DNA of 18,374 nt, taken from positions 26,128 through 44,501 of the forward strand of contig DEKZ01000451.1 in NCBI GenBank assembly GCA_002354135.1, in the 5' to 3' direction. The position numbers and the translations under genes were made by a program. This stretch comes from Massilia sp. UBA2709. Its GTDB lineage: Bacteria; Pseudomonadota; Gammaproteobacteria; Burkholderiales; Burkholderiaceae_D. This document shows positions 1 to 9,423 of the stretch, in pieces; position 1 is the stretch's first letter; every line of letters starts with the position of its first letter. Under the pieces are notes generated by a model. The model saw only the letters and a list, made by a program, of their open reading frames with translations. It had not been told where the DNA came from and did not search any database.

Positions 1-49
1 ACGGAGCGCCCACCCTACGGCCGCTGCCGCCGTCTCATCCCCCAAGCTC

Positions 50-74
50 TTGCATTGACGATTTCCCCTATAAT
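50..74 (+). promoter_or_regulatory. Candidate promoter upstream of the ABC exporter genes
   Basis: A perfect TATAAT hexamer lies at 69-74 in otherwise GC-rich sequence. It would start transcription near base 81, about 50 bases before the first start codon. No good -35 box sits at normal spacing. TTGCAT at 50-55 is only 13 bases away and TTGACG at 55-60 only 8. Bases 1-130 contain no complete gene. The -10 box is seen directly; its use as a promoter is inferred. Confidence 0.4.
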
Positions 75-130
75 GGGTCGTTTCCCCGCCCGGACCGTGC
101 GCCCCTGCGCCGCGGCCAAACCCAACAAGA

Positions 131-1069
131 ATGACAGCGATCCAGATAGACAGCGTCGAGAAAAGCTACAAGGGCTTCAAGGCCCTCAAGGGCGTTTCCC
201 TGAACATCGAACAAGGCGAGTTCTTCGGCCTGCTGGGCCCCAATGGGGCCGGCAAGACCACCCTGATTTCCACCATCGCCGGCCTGATCCGGCCTGACGT
301 CGGCAGTGTCAGGATCCACGGCCACGACGTGGTGTCCGACTTCCGCGAGGCGCGGAAAAAGCTCGGTGTGGTGCCGCAGGAGCTGGTGTTCGATCCCTTC
401 TTCACCGTGCGCGAAACCCTGCGCCTGCAGTCGGGCTACTTCGGCATCAAGAACAACGACAAGTGGATCGACGAGGTGATGGAAAACCTCGACCTTACGA
501 ATAAAGCCGACGTCAACATGCGCGCGCTGTCGGGCGGCATGAAGCGCCGCGTGCTGGTGGCCCAGGCGCTGGTGCACAAGCCGCCCGTCATCGTGCTCGA
601 CGAGCCGACCGCCGGCGTCGACGTCGAACTGCGCCAGACCCTGTGGAAGTTCATCTCGCGCCTGAACCGCGAAGGCCACACGGTCGTGCTGACCACGCAC
701 TACCTGGAAGAAGCCGAGGCCATGTGCCAGCGCGTGGCCATGCTGAAACTCGGTCAAGTCGTGGCGCTCGACACCATGCAGGGCCTGCTGCGCCGCGTCT
801 CCGGCTCGCAGCTGATCGTGCACCTGAAAGAGGGCGCGCTGCCGGAAGGCCTGCGCCACCTGGTGTCGCATGACGAACAGAATGGCCAAGGCGGCAAGGG
901 CAACCGCTACAGCCTGCGCATCAATGCGCCGGGCGAAGTCGAATCCATCCTGGCGCGCCTGAGGGAAAGCGGCGCCGTGGTCGACGAGATGCAGCTGCAG
1001 CAAGCCGACCTGGAAGACATCTTCCTGCAAATCATGGGCGATGCCAAAGCCGGAAAGGGTGCACTGTGA
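131..1069 (+). CDS. ABC-2 type exporter, ATP-binding subunit (YadG-like)
   Basis: This is the cytoplasmic ATPase subunit of an ABC exporter, 312 residues long. Walker A is GPNGAGKT at residues 36-43, the Q-loop glutamine is Q83, the ABC signature LSGGM is at 133-137, Walker B with the catalytic glutamate is VIVLDEPT at 153-160, and the switch histidine is H190. The set is complete, so the ATPase should be active. About 100 residues follow the core domain, as in the CcmA/NodI/YadG drug- and polysaccharide-export group. Length matches E. coli YadG. The stop codon overlaps the GTG of the permease gene by 4 bases, so the two subunits are coupled. No strong Shine-Dalgarno sequence is seen before the ATG. 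The substrate cannot be told from sequence. Confidence 0.93.
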   Translation: MTAIQIDSVEKSYKGFKALKGVSLNIEQGEFFGLLGPNGAGKTTLISTIAGLIRPDVGSVRIHGHDVVSDFREARKKLGVVPQELVFDPFFTVRETLRLQSGYFGIKNNDKWIDEVMENLDLTNKADVNMRALSGGMKRRVLVAQALVHKPPVIVLDEPTAGVDVELRQTLWKFISRLNREGHTVVLTTHYLEEAEAMCQRVAMLKLGQVVALDTMQGLLRRVSGSQLIVHLKEGALPEGLRHLVSHDEQNGQGGKGNRYSLRINAPGEVESILARLRESGAVVDEMQLQQADLEDIFLQIMGDAKAGKGAL

Positions 1070-1833
1070 ATTTCGTTTCTGTCGGTTTCCGTACCCTGTT
1101 CTACAAGGAGATGCTGCGTTTCTGGAAAGTGGCCACGCAAACCATTGCCGCGCCCATCCTGACCGCCATGCTGTATCTGCTGATCTTCGGCCACGTGCTC
1201 GAGGGCCGGGTCGAGGTCTATCCGGGCGTGAGCTACACCGCCTTCCTGATCCCCGGCCTGGTGATGATGAGCGTGCTGCAGAACGCGTTCGCGAACTCGT
1301 CCTCGTCGCTGATCCAGTCGAAGATCACCGGCAACCTGGTGTTCATCCTGCTGCCGCCTCTGTCGCACTGGGAAATCCTGCTGGCGTATGTGTCGGCCTC
1401 GGTCGTGCGCGGCCTGGTGGTCGGCGCCGGCGTGTTCGCGATTACCGCCTGGTTCGCCCACCTGAGCTTTGCCGCGCCGCTGTGGATCGTCGTGTTCGCG
1501 GTGCTGGGCGCTGCCATCCTCGGCACGCTGGGCGTGATCGCCGGCATCTGGGCCGACAAGTTCGACCAGCTGGCCGCGTTCCAGAACTTCCTGATCATGC
1601 CGGCAACCTTCCTTGCTGGAGTGTTCTATTCGATCCACTCGCTGCCGGCATTCTGGCAGGCAGTCTCGCATTTCAACCCGTTCTTTTATATGATTGACGG
1701 GTTCCGCCACGGCTTCTTCGGCCAGTCCGACATCTCGCCGTGGACCAGCCTCGCCATCGTGTCCGCGTTCTTCGCGGTGCTGGCGGCGGTGGCGATCAAC
1801 CTGCTCCGGCACGGCTACAAGCTGCGCCACTGA
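1066..1833 (+). CDS. ABC-2 type exporter, permease subunit (YadH-like)
   Basis: This is an inner-membrane protein of 255 residues, the permease partner of the ATPase just upstream. About six hydrophobic segments are visible, near residues 25-42, 58-78, 104-130, 137-161, 174-190 and 228-247. The pattern and length fit the ABC-2 membrane family and E. coli YadH. The GTG start at 1066 overlaps the ATPase stop (GTGA) and has a good GGAAAGGG ribosome site about 6 bases upstream. No periplasmic-binding protein is encoded nearby, as expected for an exporter. In related bacteria this pair sits between the mla phospholipid-transport genes and ibaG-murA, which hints at an envelope role, but the substrate is unknown. 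Confidence 0.92.
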   Translation: MNFVSVGFRTLFYKEMLRFWKVATQTIAAPILTAMLYLLIFGHVLEGRVEVYPGVSYTAFLIPGLVMMSVLQNAFANSSSSLIQSKITGNLVFILLPPLSHWEILLAYVSASVVRGLVVGAGVFAITAWFAHLSFAAPLWIVVFAVLGAAILGTLGVIAGIWADKFDQLAAFQNFLIMPATFLAGVFYSIHSLPAFWQAVSHFNPFFYMIDGFRHGFFGQSDISPWTSLAIVSAFFAVLAAVAINLLRHGYKLRH

Positions 1834-1900
1834 ACTGCACCGAACGTAGCAAAAATTGCGCAGTCAATCTGCTCAGAAAATCTGATATTTAGGAATTATC

Positions 1901-2137
1901 GTGTCGACCACCCCAGAACTGATCCACAGCTACATCGCCAATGGCCTGGAATGCACCCACCTGCAGGTGGAAGGCGACGGCCGGCATTTCTCGGCCCTGA
2001 TCGTATCGCCGGCCTTTGCCGGCAAGCGCCCGATCCAGCGCCACCAGCTGGTGTACGCCGCGCTCGGCGACCGCATGCGCGAAGAGATCCACGCGCTGTC
2101 GATGAAGACCCTCACCCCTGAAGAGTACCAAGGATAA
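1901..2137 (+). CDS. ibaG: BolA-family protein IbaG
   Basis: This is a 78-residue BolA/IbaG-family protein. Such proteins pair with monothiol glutaredoxins to bind and move iron-sulfur clusters in the cytoplasm. Visible family features are GDGRHF at residues 25-30, RHQLVY at 47-52 with the conserved H48, and a C-terminal HALSMKTLTPEE segment that closely resembles E. coli IbaG. The position immediately before murA (2 bp gap) matches the E. coli ibaG-murA arrangement, which favours IbaG over BolA proper. The start is GTG at 1901, preceded by AGGAAT. The 67 bp gap upstream is AT-rich and could hold a promoter, but I see no convincing -35/-10 pair in it. Confidence 0.92.
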   Translation: MSTTPELIHSYIANGLECTHLQVEGDGRHFSALIVSPAFAGKRPIQRHQLVYAALGDRMREEIHALSMKTLTPEEYQG

Positions 2138-2139
2138 GC

Positions 2140-3390
<1,251 letters not shown>

Positions 3391-3398
3391 GGCTGTCA

Positions 3399-4079
3399 AT
3401 GACCATCGCAACACAATCGACGACGGAGCCGGGCCTGATCCTGGCCCTGTCCAAGGGCCGCATTTTCGAGGACACGCTGCCGCTGCTGGAAAGCGCCGGC
3501 ATCACCGTGCTTGAGAATCCGGAAACCTCGCGCAAGCTCATCCTCGCGACCAACGACCCGCTGGTGCGCGTGCTGATCGTGCGCGCCACCGACGTGCCGA
3601 CCTATGTCCAGTACGGCGCGGCCGACTTCGGCGTGGCCGGCAAGGACGTGCTGCTCGAGCATGGCGGCGAAGGCCTGTACCAGCCGGTCGACCTGAACAT
3701 CGCCTGCTGCCGCATGTCGGTCGCGGTGAACGCCGGCTTCGACTACGAGAGCGCCGTGCGCCAGGGCGCGCGCCTGCGCGTGGCGACCAAGTTCGTGCAC
3801 ACCGCGCGCGAACACTTCGCCAGCAAGGGCGTGCACGTCGACCTGATCAAGCTGTACGGCTCGATGGAGCTGGCGCCCCTGGTCGGGCTGTCGGACGCCA
3901 TCGTCGACGTGGTCTCGACCGGCGGCACCCTGCGCGCCAACAACCTGGTCGAAGTCGAGAAGATCATGGACATCTCCTCGCGTCTCGTCGTCAACCAGGC
4001 CGCATTGAAACTCAAGCGCGAGCGCCTGCAACCCATCATCGAAGCGTTCGACCGCGCATCGCGCCGCAACGCACAGTAA
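3399..4079 (+). CDS. hisG: ATP phosphoribosyltransferase, short form, catalytic subunit
   Basis: HisG joins ATP and PRPP to give phosphoribosyl-ATP, the first step of histidine synthesis. With 226 residues it is the short form, lacking the C-terminal regulatory domain of the roughly 300-residue long form. LSKGR is at 17-21, DVPTYVQYGAADFGVAGKD at 65-83, and the PRPP-binding loop DAIVDVVSTGGTLRANNL at 166-183. Short HisG works with HisZ, a histidyl-tRNA-synthetase-like regulatory subunit, which is not encoded here. The ATG at 3399 has TAAGG 6 bases upstream, overlapping the murA stop. Feedback control by histidine would be expected to act through HisZ. Confidence 0.97.
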   Translation: MTIATQSTTEPGLILALSKGRIFEDTLPLLESAGITVLENPETSRKLILATNDPLVRVLIVRATDVPTYVQYGAADFGVAGKDVLLEHGGEGLYQPVDLNIACCRMSVAVNAGFDYESAVRQGARLRVATKFVHTAREHFASKGVHVDLIKLYGSMELAPLVGLSDAIVDVVSTGGTLRANNLVEVEKIMDISSRLVVNQAALKLKRERLQPIIEAFDRASRRNAQ

Positions 4080-4095
4080 CCAAGGCAGAAACATC

Positions 4096-5409
4096 ATGGC
4101 AGTTCAAATCCGCAAACTCGATTCCACCGACGCGAACTTCAAGCAGCAGCTGCATACGCTGCTGGCTTTCGAAGCCGCCACCGACGATGCGATCGAAACC
4201 GCGGTGGCGAAGATCCTCGCCGACGTCAAGGCGCGCGGCGATGCTGCCGTGCTGGAGTACACCAACCGTTTCGATCGCGTGAATGCGACGACCATCGCTG
4301 ACTTCGACCTGACGCAGGAAGAACTGCAGGCCGCGCTGGCTTCGCTGCCGGAAGCCCAGCGCGCCGCGCTGCAGGTGGCCGCCGAGCGCATCCGCGTCTT
4401 CCACGAGCGCCAGAAGCAGGAGCTGAAGGGTTTTACCTACACCGAGCCCGACGGCACCGTGCTGGGCCAGCGCGTGACGCCGCTGGACCGCGTCGGCATC
4501 TATGTCCCTGGCGGCAAGGCCGCCTATCCGTCGTCGGTGCTGATGAACGCCATCCCCGCACAAGTGGCGGGCGTGAAGGACATCGTCATGGTCGTGCCGA
4601 CCCCGGACGGCGTCAAGAACCAGATGGTGCTGGCCGCCGCCGCCATCGCCGGCGTGACGCGCGTGATCACCATCGGCGGCGCCCAGGCAGTGGGCGCGCT
4701 GGCCTATGGCACCGAGACGATTCCGGCGGTCGACAAGATCGTCGGCCCGGGCAATGCCTATGTCGCCGCCGCCAAGCGCCGCGTGTTCGGCACGGTCGGC
4801 ATCGACATGATCGCCGGTCCCTCCGAGATCCTGGTGCTGTGCGACGGCACCACCGATCCGGACTGGGTCGCGATGGACCTGTTCTCGCAGGCCGAGCACG
4901 ACGAGCTGGCCCAGGCCATCCTGCTGTGCCCTGACGCCGGCTACATCGCGCAGGTCGAGGCGAGCATTCATAAACTGCTGCCGACCATGCCGCGCCATGA
5001 GACCATCACCACGTCCCTGACCGACCGCGGCGCCCTGGTAAAGGTGCACGACATGGCGGAGGCTTGCGCGATCGCCAACGACATCGCTGCCGAGCACCTG
5101 GAAATCTCGGCCGAGAACCCGCAGCAGTGGGCGGAGCAGATCCGCCATGCCGGCGCCATGTTCCTCGGCCGCTTCTCGTCGGAGTCGCTGGGCGATTATT
5201 GCTGCGGCCCGAACCACGTGCTGCCGACCTCGCGCACCGCGCGCTTCTCCTCGCCGCTGGGCGTATACGACTTCCAGAAGCGTTCCTCGGTGATCCAGGT
5301 GAGCGAAGCGGGCGCCCAGACCCTGGGCAAGGTTGCGGCCGAACTGGCCTATGGCGAAGGACTGCAGGCGCACGCGCGCAGCGCGGAATTGAGGCTCAAG
5401 CAGTCATGA
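4096..5409 (+). CDS. hisD: Histidinol dehydrogenase
   Basis: HisD oxidises L-histidinol to L-histidine in two NAD-dependent steps, the last reactions of the pathway. The protein has 437 residues, full length for the family. The expected zinc ligands are all present: Q265 and H268 in SQAEHDE, D367 in LGDYCCGPNH, and H426 in LQAHARSAE. The catalytic pair E333-H334 lies in AEHLEI. The start ATG at 4096 has AAGG about 10 bases upstream. The stop TGA overlaps the ATG of the next gene (ATGA), so the methyltransferase that follows is translationally coupled to hisD. Confidence 0.98.
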   Translation: MAVQIRKLDSTDANFKQQLHTLLAFEAATDDAIETAVAKILADVKARGDAAVLEYTNRFDRVNATTIADFDLTQEELQAALASLPEAQRAALQVAAERIRVFHERQKQELKGFTYTEPDGTVLGQRVTPLDRVGIYVPGGKAAYPSSVLMNAIPAQVAGVKDIVMVVPTPDGVKNQMVLAAAAIAGVTRVITIGGAQAVGALAYGTETIPAVDKIVGPGNAYVAAAKRRVFGTVGIDMIAGPSEILVLCDGTTDPDWVAMDLFSQAEHDELAQAILLCPDAGYIAQVEASIHKLLPTMPRHETITTSLTDRGALVKVHDMAEACAIANDIAAEHLEISAENPQQWAEQIRHAGAMFLGRFSSESLGDYCCGPNHVLPTSRTARFSSPLGVYDFQKRSSVIQVSEAGAQTLGKVAAELAYGEGLQAHARSAELRLKQS

Positions 5410-6224
5410 CGGGCTGGGTCAACCAGGTCTTCTGCGAGGATGCGCTCGAAGGGCTGGCGCGCATCCCCGACGGGTCCATCGACCTGATCCTGACCGACCC
5501 GCCCTACAACCTCGGCAAGGACTACGGCAACGCCTCGGACCAGCAAAGCGTCGAGGCCTATCTCAGCTGGACCGAGCAGTGGATCGACGCGGCGCTGCCC
5601 AAGCTGAAAGCCAACGGCAGCCTGTACATCTTCCTCACCTGGCGCTTCGCGCCCGAGATCTTCGTGATGCTGAAAAAGCGCATGACGATGATGAACGAGA
5701 TCATCTGGGACCGCCGCGTGCCCTCGATGGGCGGCAGCGTGCGCAGCTTCTCGTCGGTGCACGACACCATCGGCTTCTTCGTCAACCGCAAGGATTATTA
5801 TTTCGACCTCGACGCGGTGCGCGTGCCCTACGACGAAGCGACCAAGAAGGCGCGCACGCGCTCGATCTTCGTGGGCGCCAAGTGGCTCGAAGTCGGCTAC
5901 AACCCGAAGGACCTGTGGAGCGTGTCGCGCCTGCACCGCGAGCATCCGGAGCGCGCCGACCACCCCACGCAAAAGCCGCTCGAGATCATCGAACGCATGA
6001 TCAAGGCGTCCTGCCCGCCGGGCGGCGTGGTGCTCGATCCCTTCATGGGCAGCGGCACCACGGCGATCGCGGCCAAGCGCCTGGGACGCCAGTTCGCAGG
6101 TTTCGAACTCAACCCGGCCTATTGCGAGATCATCGAGGCGCGCCTGGCGTCGCCCGACCCGCTACCCACCATCAAGAAACGCAAGAGCATCGCGCGCGCC
6201 GCCCGCGCCGCCACCGAGGAGTGA
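5406..6224 (+). CDS. Solitary beta-class DNA methyltransferase (N6-adenine or N4-cytosine)
   Basis: This 272-residue enzyme should transfer a methyl group from S-adenosylmethionine to an exocyclic amino group in DNA. The catalytic motif IV, DPPY, is at residues 31-34, and the SAM-binding motif I, DPFMGSGTT, is at 211-219. Catalytic-before-SAM order defines the beta class. HPTQKP at 186-191 is typical of the N6_N4_Mtase family, and DPPY rather than SPPY favours adenine N6 methylation. The AYLSWTEQWID segment recalls solitary YhdJ-type enzymes (from memory). The C-terminus ends in a basic KKRK tail. It lacks the extra C-terminal domain of CcrM. The ATG at 5406 overlaps the hisD stop, and GAGG lies 11 bases upstream. 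An in-frame open stretch continues further upstream, but it lies inside hisD. No endonuclease gene is adjacent. The target sequence cannot be predicted. Confidence 0.93.
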   Translation: MTGWVNQVFCEDALEGLARIPDGSIDLILTDPPYNLGKDYGNASDQQSVEAYLSWTEQWIDAALPKLKANGSLYIFLTWRFAPEIFVMLKKRMTMMNEIIWDRRVPSMGGSVRSFSSVHDTIGFFVNRKDYYFDLDAVRVPYDEATKKARTRSIFVGAKWLEVGYNPKDLWSVSRLHREHPERADHPTQKPLEIIERMIKASCPPGGVVLDPFMGSGTTAIAAKRLGRQFAGFELNPAYCEIIEARLASPDPLPTIKKRKSIARAARAATEE

Positions 6225-6226
6225 GC

Positions 6227-7333
6227 ATGAACATCGATAACCTGATCGCCAACGTCATCCGCGCCGACATCCGCGCCAACAGCGCCTACGTCGTGCCCGA
6301 CGCGAGCGGCTACATCAAGCTCGACGCGATGGAAAACCCCTACGCGTTACCAAGCGAGCTGCGCCAGGAGCTGGCCACGCGCCTGGCCGACGCGGTGCTG
6401 AACCGCTATCCGGTCGCGTCCTACGCCACGCTGAAGGAGAAGGTGAGCGCCAGGCTCGGCATCCCGGCAGGCTATGGCGTCCTGCTGGGCAACGGCTCGG
6501 ATGAGCTGATCCAGATCGTCACCACCACGGTCGCCAGCCGGGAGCACCGCGCCGTCGTGCTGGCGCCGGTGCCCGCCTTCGTGATGTACTCGCGCTCGGC
6601 CCAGTTCGCGGGCGCCGACTTCGTCGGCGTGCCATTGAAGGCCGACTTCTCGCTCGACCTGGAGGCGATGCTGGCGGCGATTGCCGAGCACAAGCCGGCC
6701 GTGGTCTTCCTGGCCTACCCGAACAACCCGACCGGCAACCTGTTCGCAACAAGCGACATCGAAGCCATCCTGCGCGCCCTCGGCGACACCGGGATTGCCG
6801 TGCTGGACGAGGCCTATCAACCCTTCGCGCGCCAGACCTTCATGGACCGCCTCGGCGAATTCGAGAACCTGGTCGTGATGCGCACGGTATCGAAGCTGGG
6901 CCTGGCCGGCATCCGCTTGGGCTACATGACGGCCGCCCCCAAGCTGTTGGCCGAATTCGAGAAGGTGCGTCCGCCCTACAACGTCAACGTGCTGACCCAG
7001 GTGGCGGCCGAGTTCGTGCTCGACCACGTCGAGGTACTGGACGCCCAGGCCGCCTCCATCAATGCCGAGCGCGAGCGCCTGGCCGCCGAACTGGCGGCCC
7101 TGCCGGGAGTCGAAGTATTTCCGTCGGCCGCGAATTTCATCTCGCTGCGCGTGCCGGACGCGGCGGAGGTCTGCGCGAAACTGCTATCCGGGAAGGTGCT
7201 GATCAAAAATTTGAGTAAAATGCACCCATCGCTGGCCAATTGCATTCGTGTGACGGTCAGCACGCCGGAGGAAAACTCCGCATTCCTGAACGGACTGAAG
7301 GCCGCGCTCGCATCGACGCAAGCCGCGACCTGA
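6227..7333 (+). CDS. hisC: Histidinol-phosphate aminotransferase
   Basis: HisC is a PLP enzyme that converts imidazole-acetol phosphate and glutamate to histidinol phosphate. The 368-residue protein has the class I/II aminotransferase fold. Visible motifs are GNGSDELI at 88-95, YPNNPTGN at 164-171, DEAYQPF with the PLP-contacting D194 and Y197, and the PLP lysine K223 in TVSKLGLAGIRLGY. The ATG at 6227 is only 2 bp after the methyltransferase stop, and its GAGGAG ribosome site lies within the end of that gene, so the two are probably coupled. The reading frame is open far upstream of 6227, but that part overlaps the methyltransferase in another frame and is not coding. Confidence 0.97.
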   Translation: MNIDNLIANVIRADIRANSAYVVPDASGYIKLDAMENPYALPSELRQELATRLADAVLNRYPVASYATLKEKVSARLGIPAGYGVLLGNGSDELIQIVTTTVASREHRAVVLAPVPAFVMYSRSAQFAGADFVGVPLKADFSLDLEAMLAAIAEHKPAVVFLAYPNNPTGNLFATSDIEAILRALGDTGIAVLDEAYQPFARQTFMDRLGEFENLVVMRTVSKLGLAGIRLGYMTAAPKLLAEFEKVRPPYNVNVLTQVAAEFVLDHVEVLDAQAASINAERERLAAELAALPGVEVFPSAANFISLRVPDAAEVCAKLLSGKVLIKNLSKMHPSLANCIRVTVSTPEENSAFLNGLKAALASTQAAT

Positions 7334-7352
7334 CCCCAACGAGCACCTTTTC

Positions 7353-7943
7353 ATGACCCGCACCGCAGAAATCACCCGCAACACCAACGAGACGCAGATC
7401 CGCGTCGCGATCAACCTCGACGGTACCGGCCGCCAGAAGCTGAACACCGGCGTGCCCTTCCTCGACCACATGCTCGACCAGATCGCCCGCCACGGGATGA
7501 TCGACCTGGAAGTCGAAGCCGTGGGTGACCTGCACATCGATGCCCACCATACGGTCGAGGACACCGGGATCACCCTCGGCATGGCGATCGCCAAAGCGGT
7601 CGGCGACAAGAAGGGCATGACCCGTTACGGCCACTCGTACGTGCCGCTGGACGAAGCGCTGTCGCGCGTGGTGATCGACTTTTCCGGCCGTCCCGGACTG
7701 GAAATGCACATCCCCTGGACGCGCGCCATGATCGGCACCTTCGACGTCGATCTCACCGGCGAATTCTTCCGCGGCTTCGTCAACCACGCGGGCGTGACCC
7801 TGCACATCGACAACCTGCGCGGCGTGAATGCGCACCACCAGTGCGAAACCGTGTTCAAGGCTTTTGGACGCGCGCTGCGCATGGCGACCCAGCTCGACGA
7901 GCGCGCCGCCGGCATCATTCCGTCGACCAAAGGCAGCCTGTGA
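7353..7943 (+). CDS. hisB: Imidazoleglycerol-phosphate dehydratase (monofunctional)
   Basis: HisB removes water from imidazole-glycerol phosphate to give imidazole-acetol phosphate, using manganese. At 196 residues it is the dehydratase alone; the N-terminal histidinol-phosphatase domain of enteric HisB is absent. Metal-binding histidine motifs are LDHMLDQIARHG from residue 37, DAHHTVED at 63-70, FVNHAG at 142-147 and NAHHQCE at 159-165. Because the phosphatase is missing and none is encoded in the window, a separate HisN-type phosphatase elsewhere is inferred. The gap to hisC is 19 bp and to hisH 14 bp. Confidence 0.98.
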   Translation: MTRTAEITRNTNETQIRVAINLDGTGRQKLNTGVPFLDHMLDQIARHGMIDLEVEAVGDLHIDAHHTVEDTGITLGMAIAKAVGDKKGMTRYGHSYVPLDEALSRVVIDFSGRPGLEMHIPWTRAMIGTFDVDLTGEFFRGFVNHAGVTLHIDNLRGVNAHHQCETVFKAFGRALRMATQLDERAAGIIPSTKGSL

Positions 7944-7957
7944 GGGTTGACTGAGCC

Positions 7958-8599
7958 ATGACGAACAAGATCGTAGTGGTCGATGGCCTGGGCAACCTGC
8001 GCTCGGTGGCGCAGGCCTTGCGCGCCGCGGCGCCCGAAGCCGACATCCTGGTGTCGAACAAAGCAGAAGATATCGAAGCCGCCGACCGCATCGTGCTGCC
8101 GGGGCAGGGCGCCATGCGCGACTGCATGGACAGCCTGCGCGCCTCCGGCGCCGAGGAAGCCCTGCTGCGCGCATTCAAGACGCGCCCCGTGATGGGCGTG
8201 TGCGTGGGCGAGCAGATGCTGTTCGACGAGAGCGAAGAAAACGGCGGCACGCCGGGCCTGGGCCTGTTGCCGGGCAAGGTGGTGCGCTTCCAGCTGGACG
8301 GTAAGACGCAGGCCGACGGTTCGCGCTTCAAGGTCCCGCAGATGGGCTGGAACCGCGTGCGGCAGACGCGCGCGCACCCGCTGTGGGACGGCGTCGCCGA
8401 CGGCAGCTATTTCTACTTCGTGCACAGCTATTATGTCGCGCCCGAGGTCGCCAGCGACACCATCGGCGAAACCGACTACGGCGGCTTCTACACCTGCGCC
8501 GTCGCGCGCGAGAACATCGTCGCCACTCAGTTCCACCCCGAGAAAAGCGCGGCCGCCGGCCTGCGCCTGTATCGCAATTTCATCCACTGGAATCCTTGA
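7958..8599 (+). CDS. hisH: Imidazole glycerol phosphate synthase, glutaminase subunit
   Basis: HisH is a class I glutamine amidotransferase that makes ammonia from glutamine and passes it to HisF. The protein has 213 residues, usual for the family. The catalytic cysteine is C82 in MGVCVGEQM, and the triad is completed by H193 and E195 in QFHPEKS. The oxyanion-strand region LPGQGAM is at 47-53. The nucleophile elbow reads GVCVGEQ where many homologues have GICLGMQ, a conservative variation. The gene lies 14 bp after hisB, preceded by GAGGG/GAG sequences that could serve as the ribosome site. HisF is encoded one gene away, after hisA. Confidence 0.97.
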   Translation: MTNKIVVVDGLGNLRSVAQALRAAAPEADILVSNKAEDIEAADRIVLPGQGAMRDCMDSLRASGAEEALLRAFKTRPVMGVCVGEQMLFDESEENGGTPGLGLLPGKVVRFQLDGKTQADGSRFKVPQMGWNRVRQTRAHPLWDGVADGSYFYFVHSYYVAPEVASDTIGETDYGGFYTCAVARENIVATQFHPEKSAAAGLRLYRNFIHWNP

Positions 8600-8627
8600 T
8601 CCTCTCTTCCACTTACCAACCACGACC

Positions 8628-9404
8628 ATGCTGCTGATCCCCGCCATCGACCTGAAAGACGGTCACTGCGTTCGCCTGAAACAGGGCGATATGGACCTCG
8701 CCACCGTCTTCTCCGAAGACCCCGCCGAAATGGCCCTGCATTGGCTGAAGAAGGGCGCGCGCCGCCTGCACCTGGTCGACCTGAACGGCGCCTTCGCCGG
8801 CAAGCCGAAGAACGAGTCGGCGATCAAGTCGATCCTGCAAGTCGTCCAGGAGTATGCGGAACAGAACGACATCGAGGAGATCCCGGTCCAGCTGGGCGGC
8901 GGCATCCGCGACCTCGACACCATCGAGCGCTACCTGGACGACGGCATTACCTACATCATTGTCGGCACCGCCGCGGTGAAGAACCCCGGCTTCCTGCACG
9001 ACGCTTGCGGCGCCTTCCCCGGCTCCATCATCGTCGGCCTGGACGCCAAGGACGGCAAGGTGGCGACCGACGGCTGGAGCAAGATGTCCGGCCACGAAGT
9101 CATCGACCTGGCCCAGAAGTTCGAAGGCTACGGCGTCGAATCGATCATCTACACCGATATCGGCCGCGACGGCATGATGGGTGGCGTGAACATCGAAGCG
9201 ACCGTGCGCCTGGCGCAAGCGGTCAAGATCCCGATCATCGCCTCCGGCGGCCTGCACAACCTGGCCGACGTCGAAGCGCTGTGCGCGGTGCAGGACGAGG
9301 GCATCGAAGGCGTCATCTGCGGCCGCTCGATCTACGAAGGCACGCTCGATTTGGAATCCGCGCAGGCCCGCGCGGATGAACTGACCGAAGGCGAACAGGC
9401 CTGA
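8628..9404 (+). CDS. hisA: Phosphoribosylformimino-5-aminoimidazole carboxamide ribotide isomerase
   Basis: HisA is a (beta/alpha)8 barrel that performs the Amadori rearrangement of ProFAR to PRFAR. The start at ATG 8628 gives 258 residues beginning MLLIPAIDLKDG, as in the family. The reading frame stays open upstream, but that part lies inside hisH. The catalytic aspartates are D8 and D139 (GLDAKDG), with phosphate-binding GGGIRD at 90-95 and IASGG at 204-208, and TDIGRDG at 176-182. The 28 bp before the ATG are pyrimidine-rich with no clear Shine-Dalgarno sequence, so translation may depend on coupling with hisH. About 17 acidic and polar residues extend beyond the barrel at the C-terminus. 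Confidence 0.97.
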   Translation: MLLIPAIDLKDGHCVRLKQGDMDLATVFSEDPAEMALHWLKKGARRLHLVDLNGAFAGKPKNESAIKSILQVVQEYAEQNDIEEIPVQLGGGIRDLDTIERYLDDGITYIIVGTAAVKNPGFLHDACGAFPGSIIVGLDAKDGKVATDGWSKMSGHEVIDLAQKFEGYGVESIIYTDIGRDGMMGGVNIEATVRLAQAVKIPIIASGGLHNLADVEALCAVQDEGIEGVICGRSIYEGTLDLESAQARADELTEGEQA

Positions 9405-9423
9405 GGCACCACTTAGATTATTT

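Noticed and set aside
2..58. A possible C-terminal tail of an upstream gene ending in TGA at 56-58
   Set aside because: Only 18 codons are visible and the composition is uninformative. An mla gene upstream is plausible from gene order but cannot be supported here.
4036..5373. A 445-codon minus-strand open frame opposite hisD
   Set aside because: This is an antisense shadow with low-complexity composition; hisD is complete with all catalytic residues.
5064..5405. N-terminal extension of the methyltransferase
   Set aside because: The extension lies inside hisD in another frame and is Arg/Gly/Pro-rich. The ATG at 5406 gives a normal family start.
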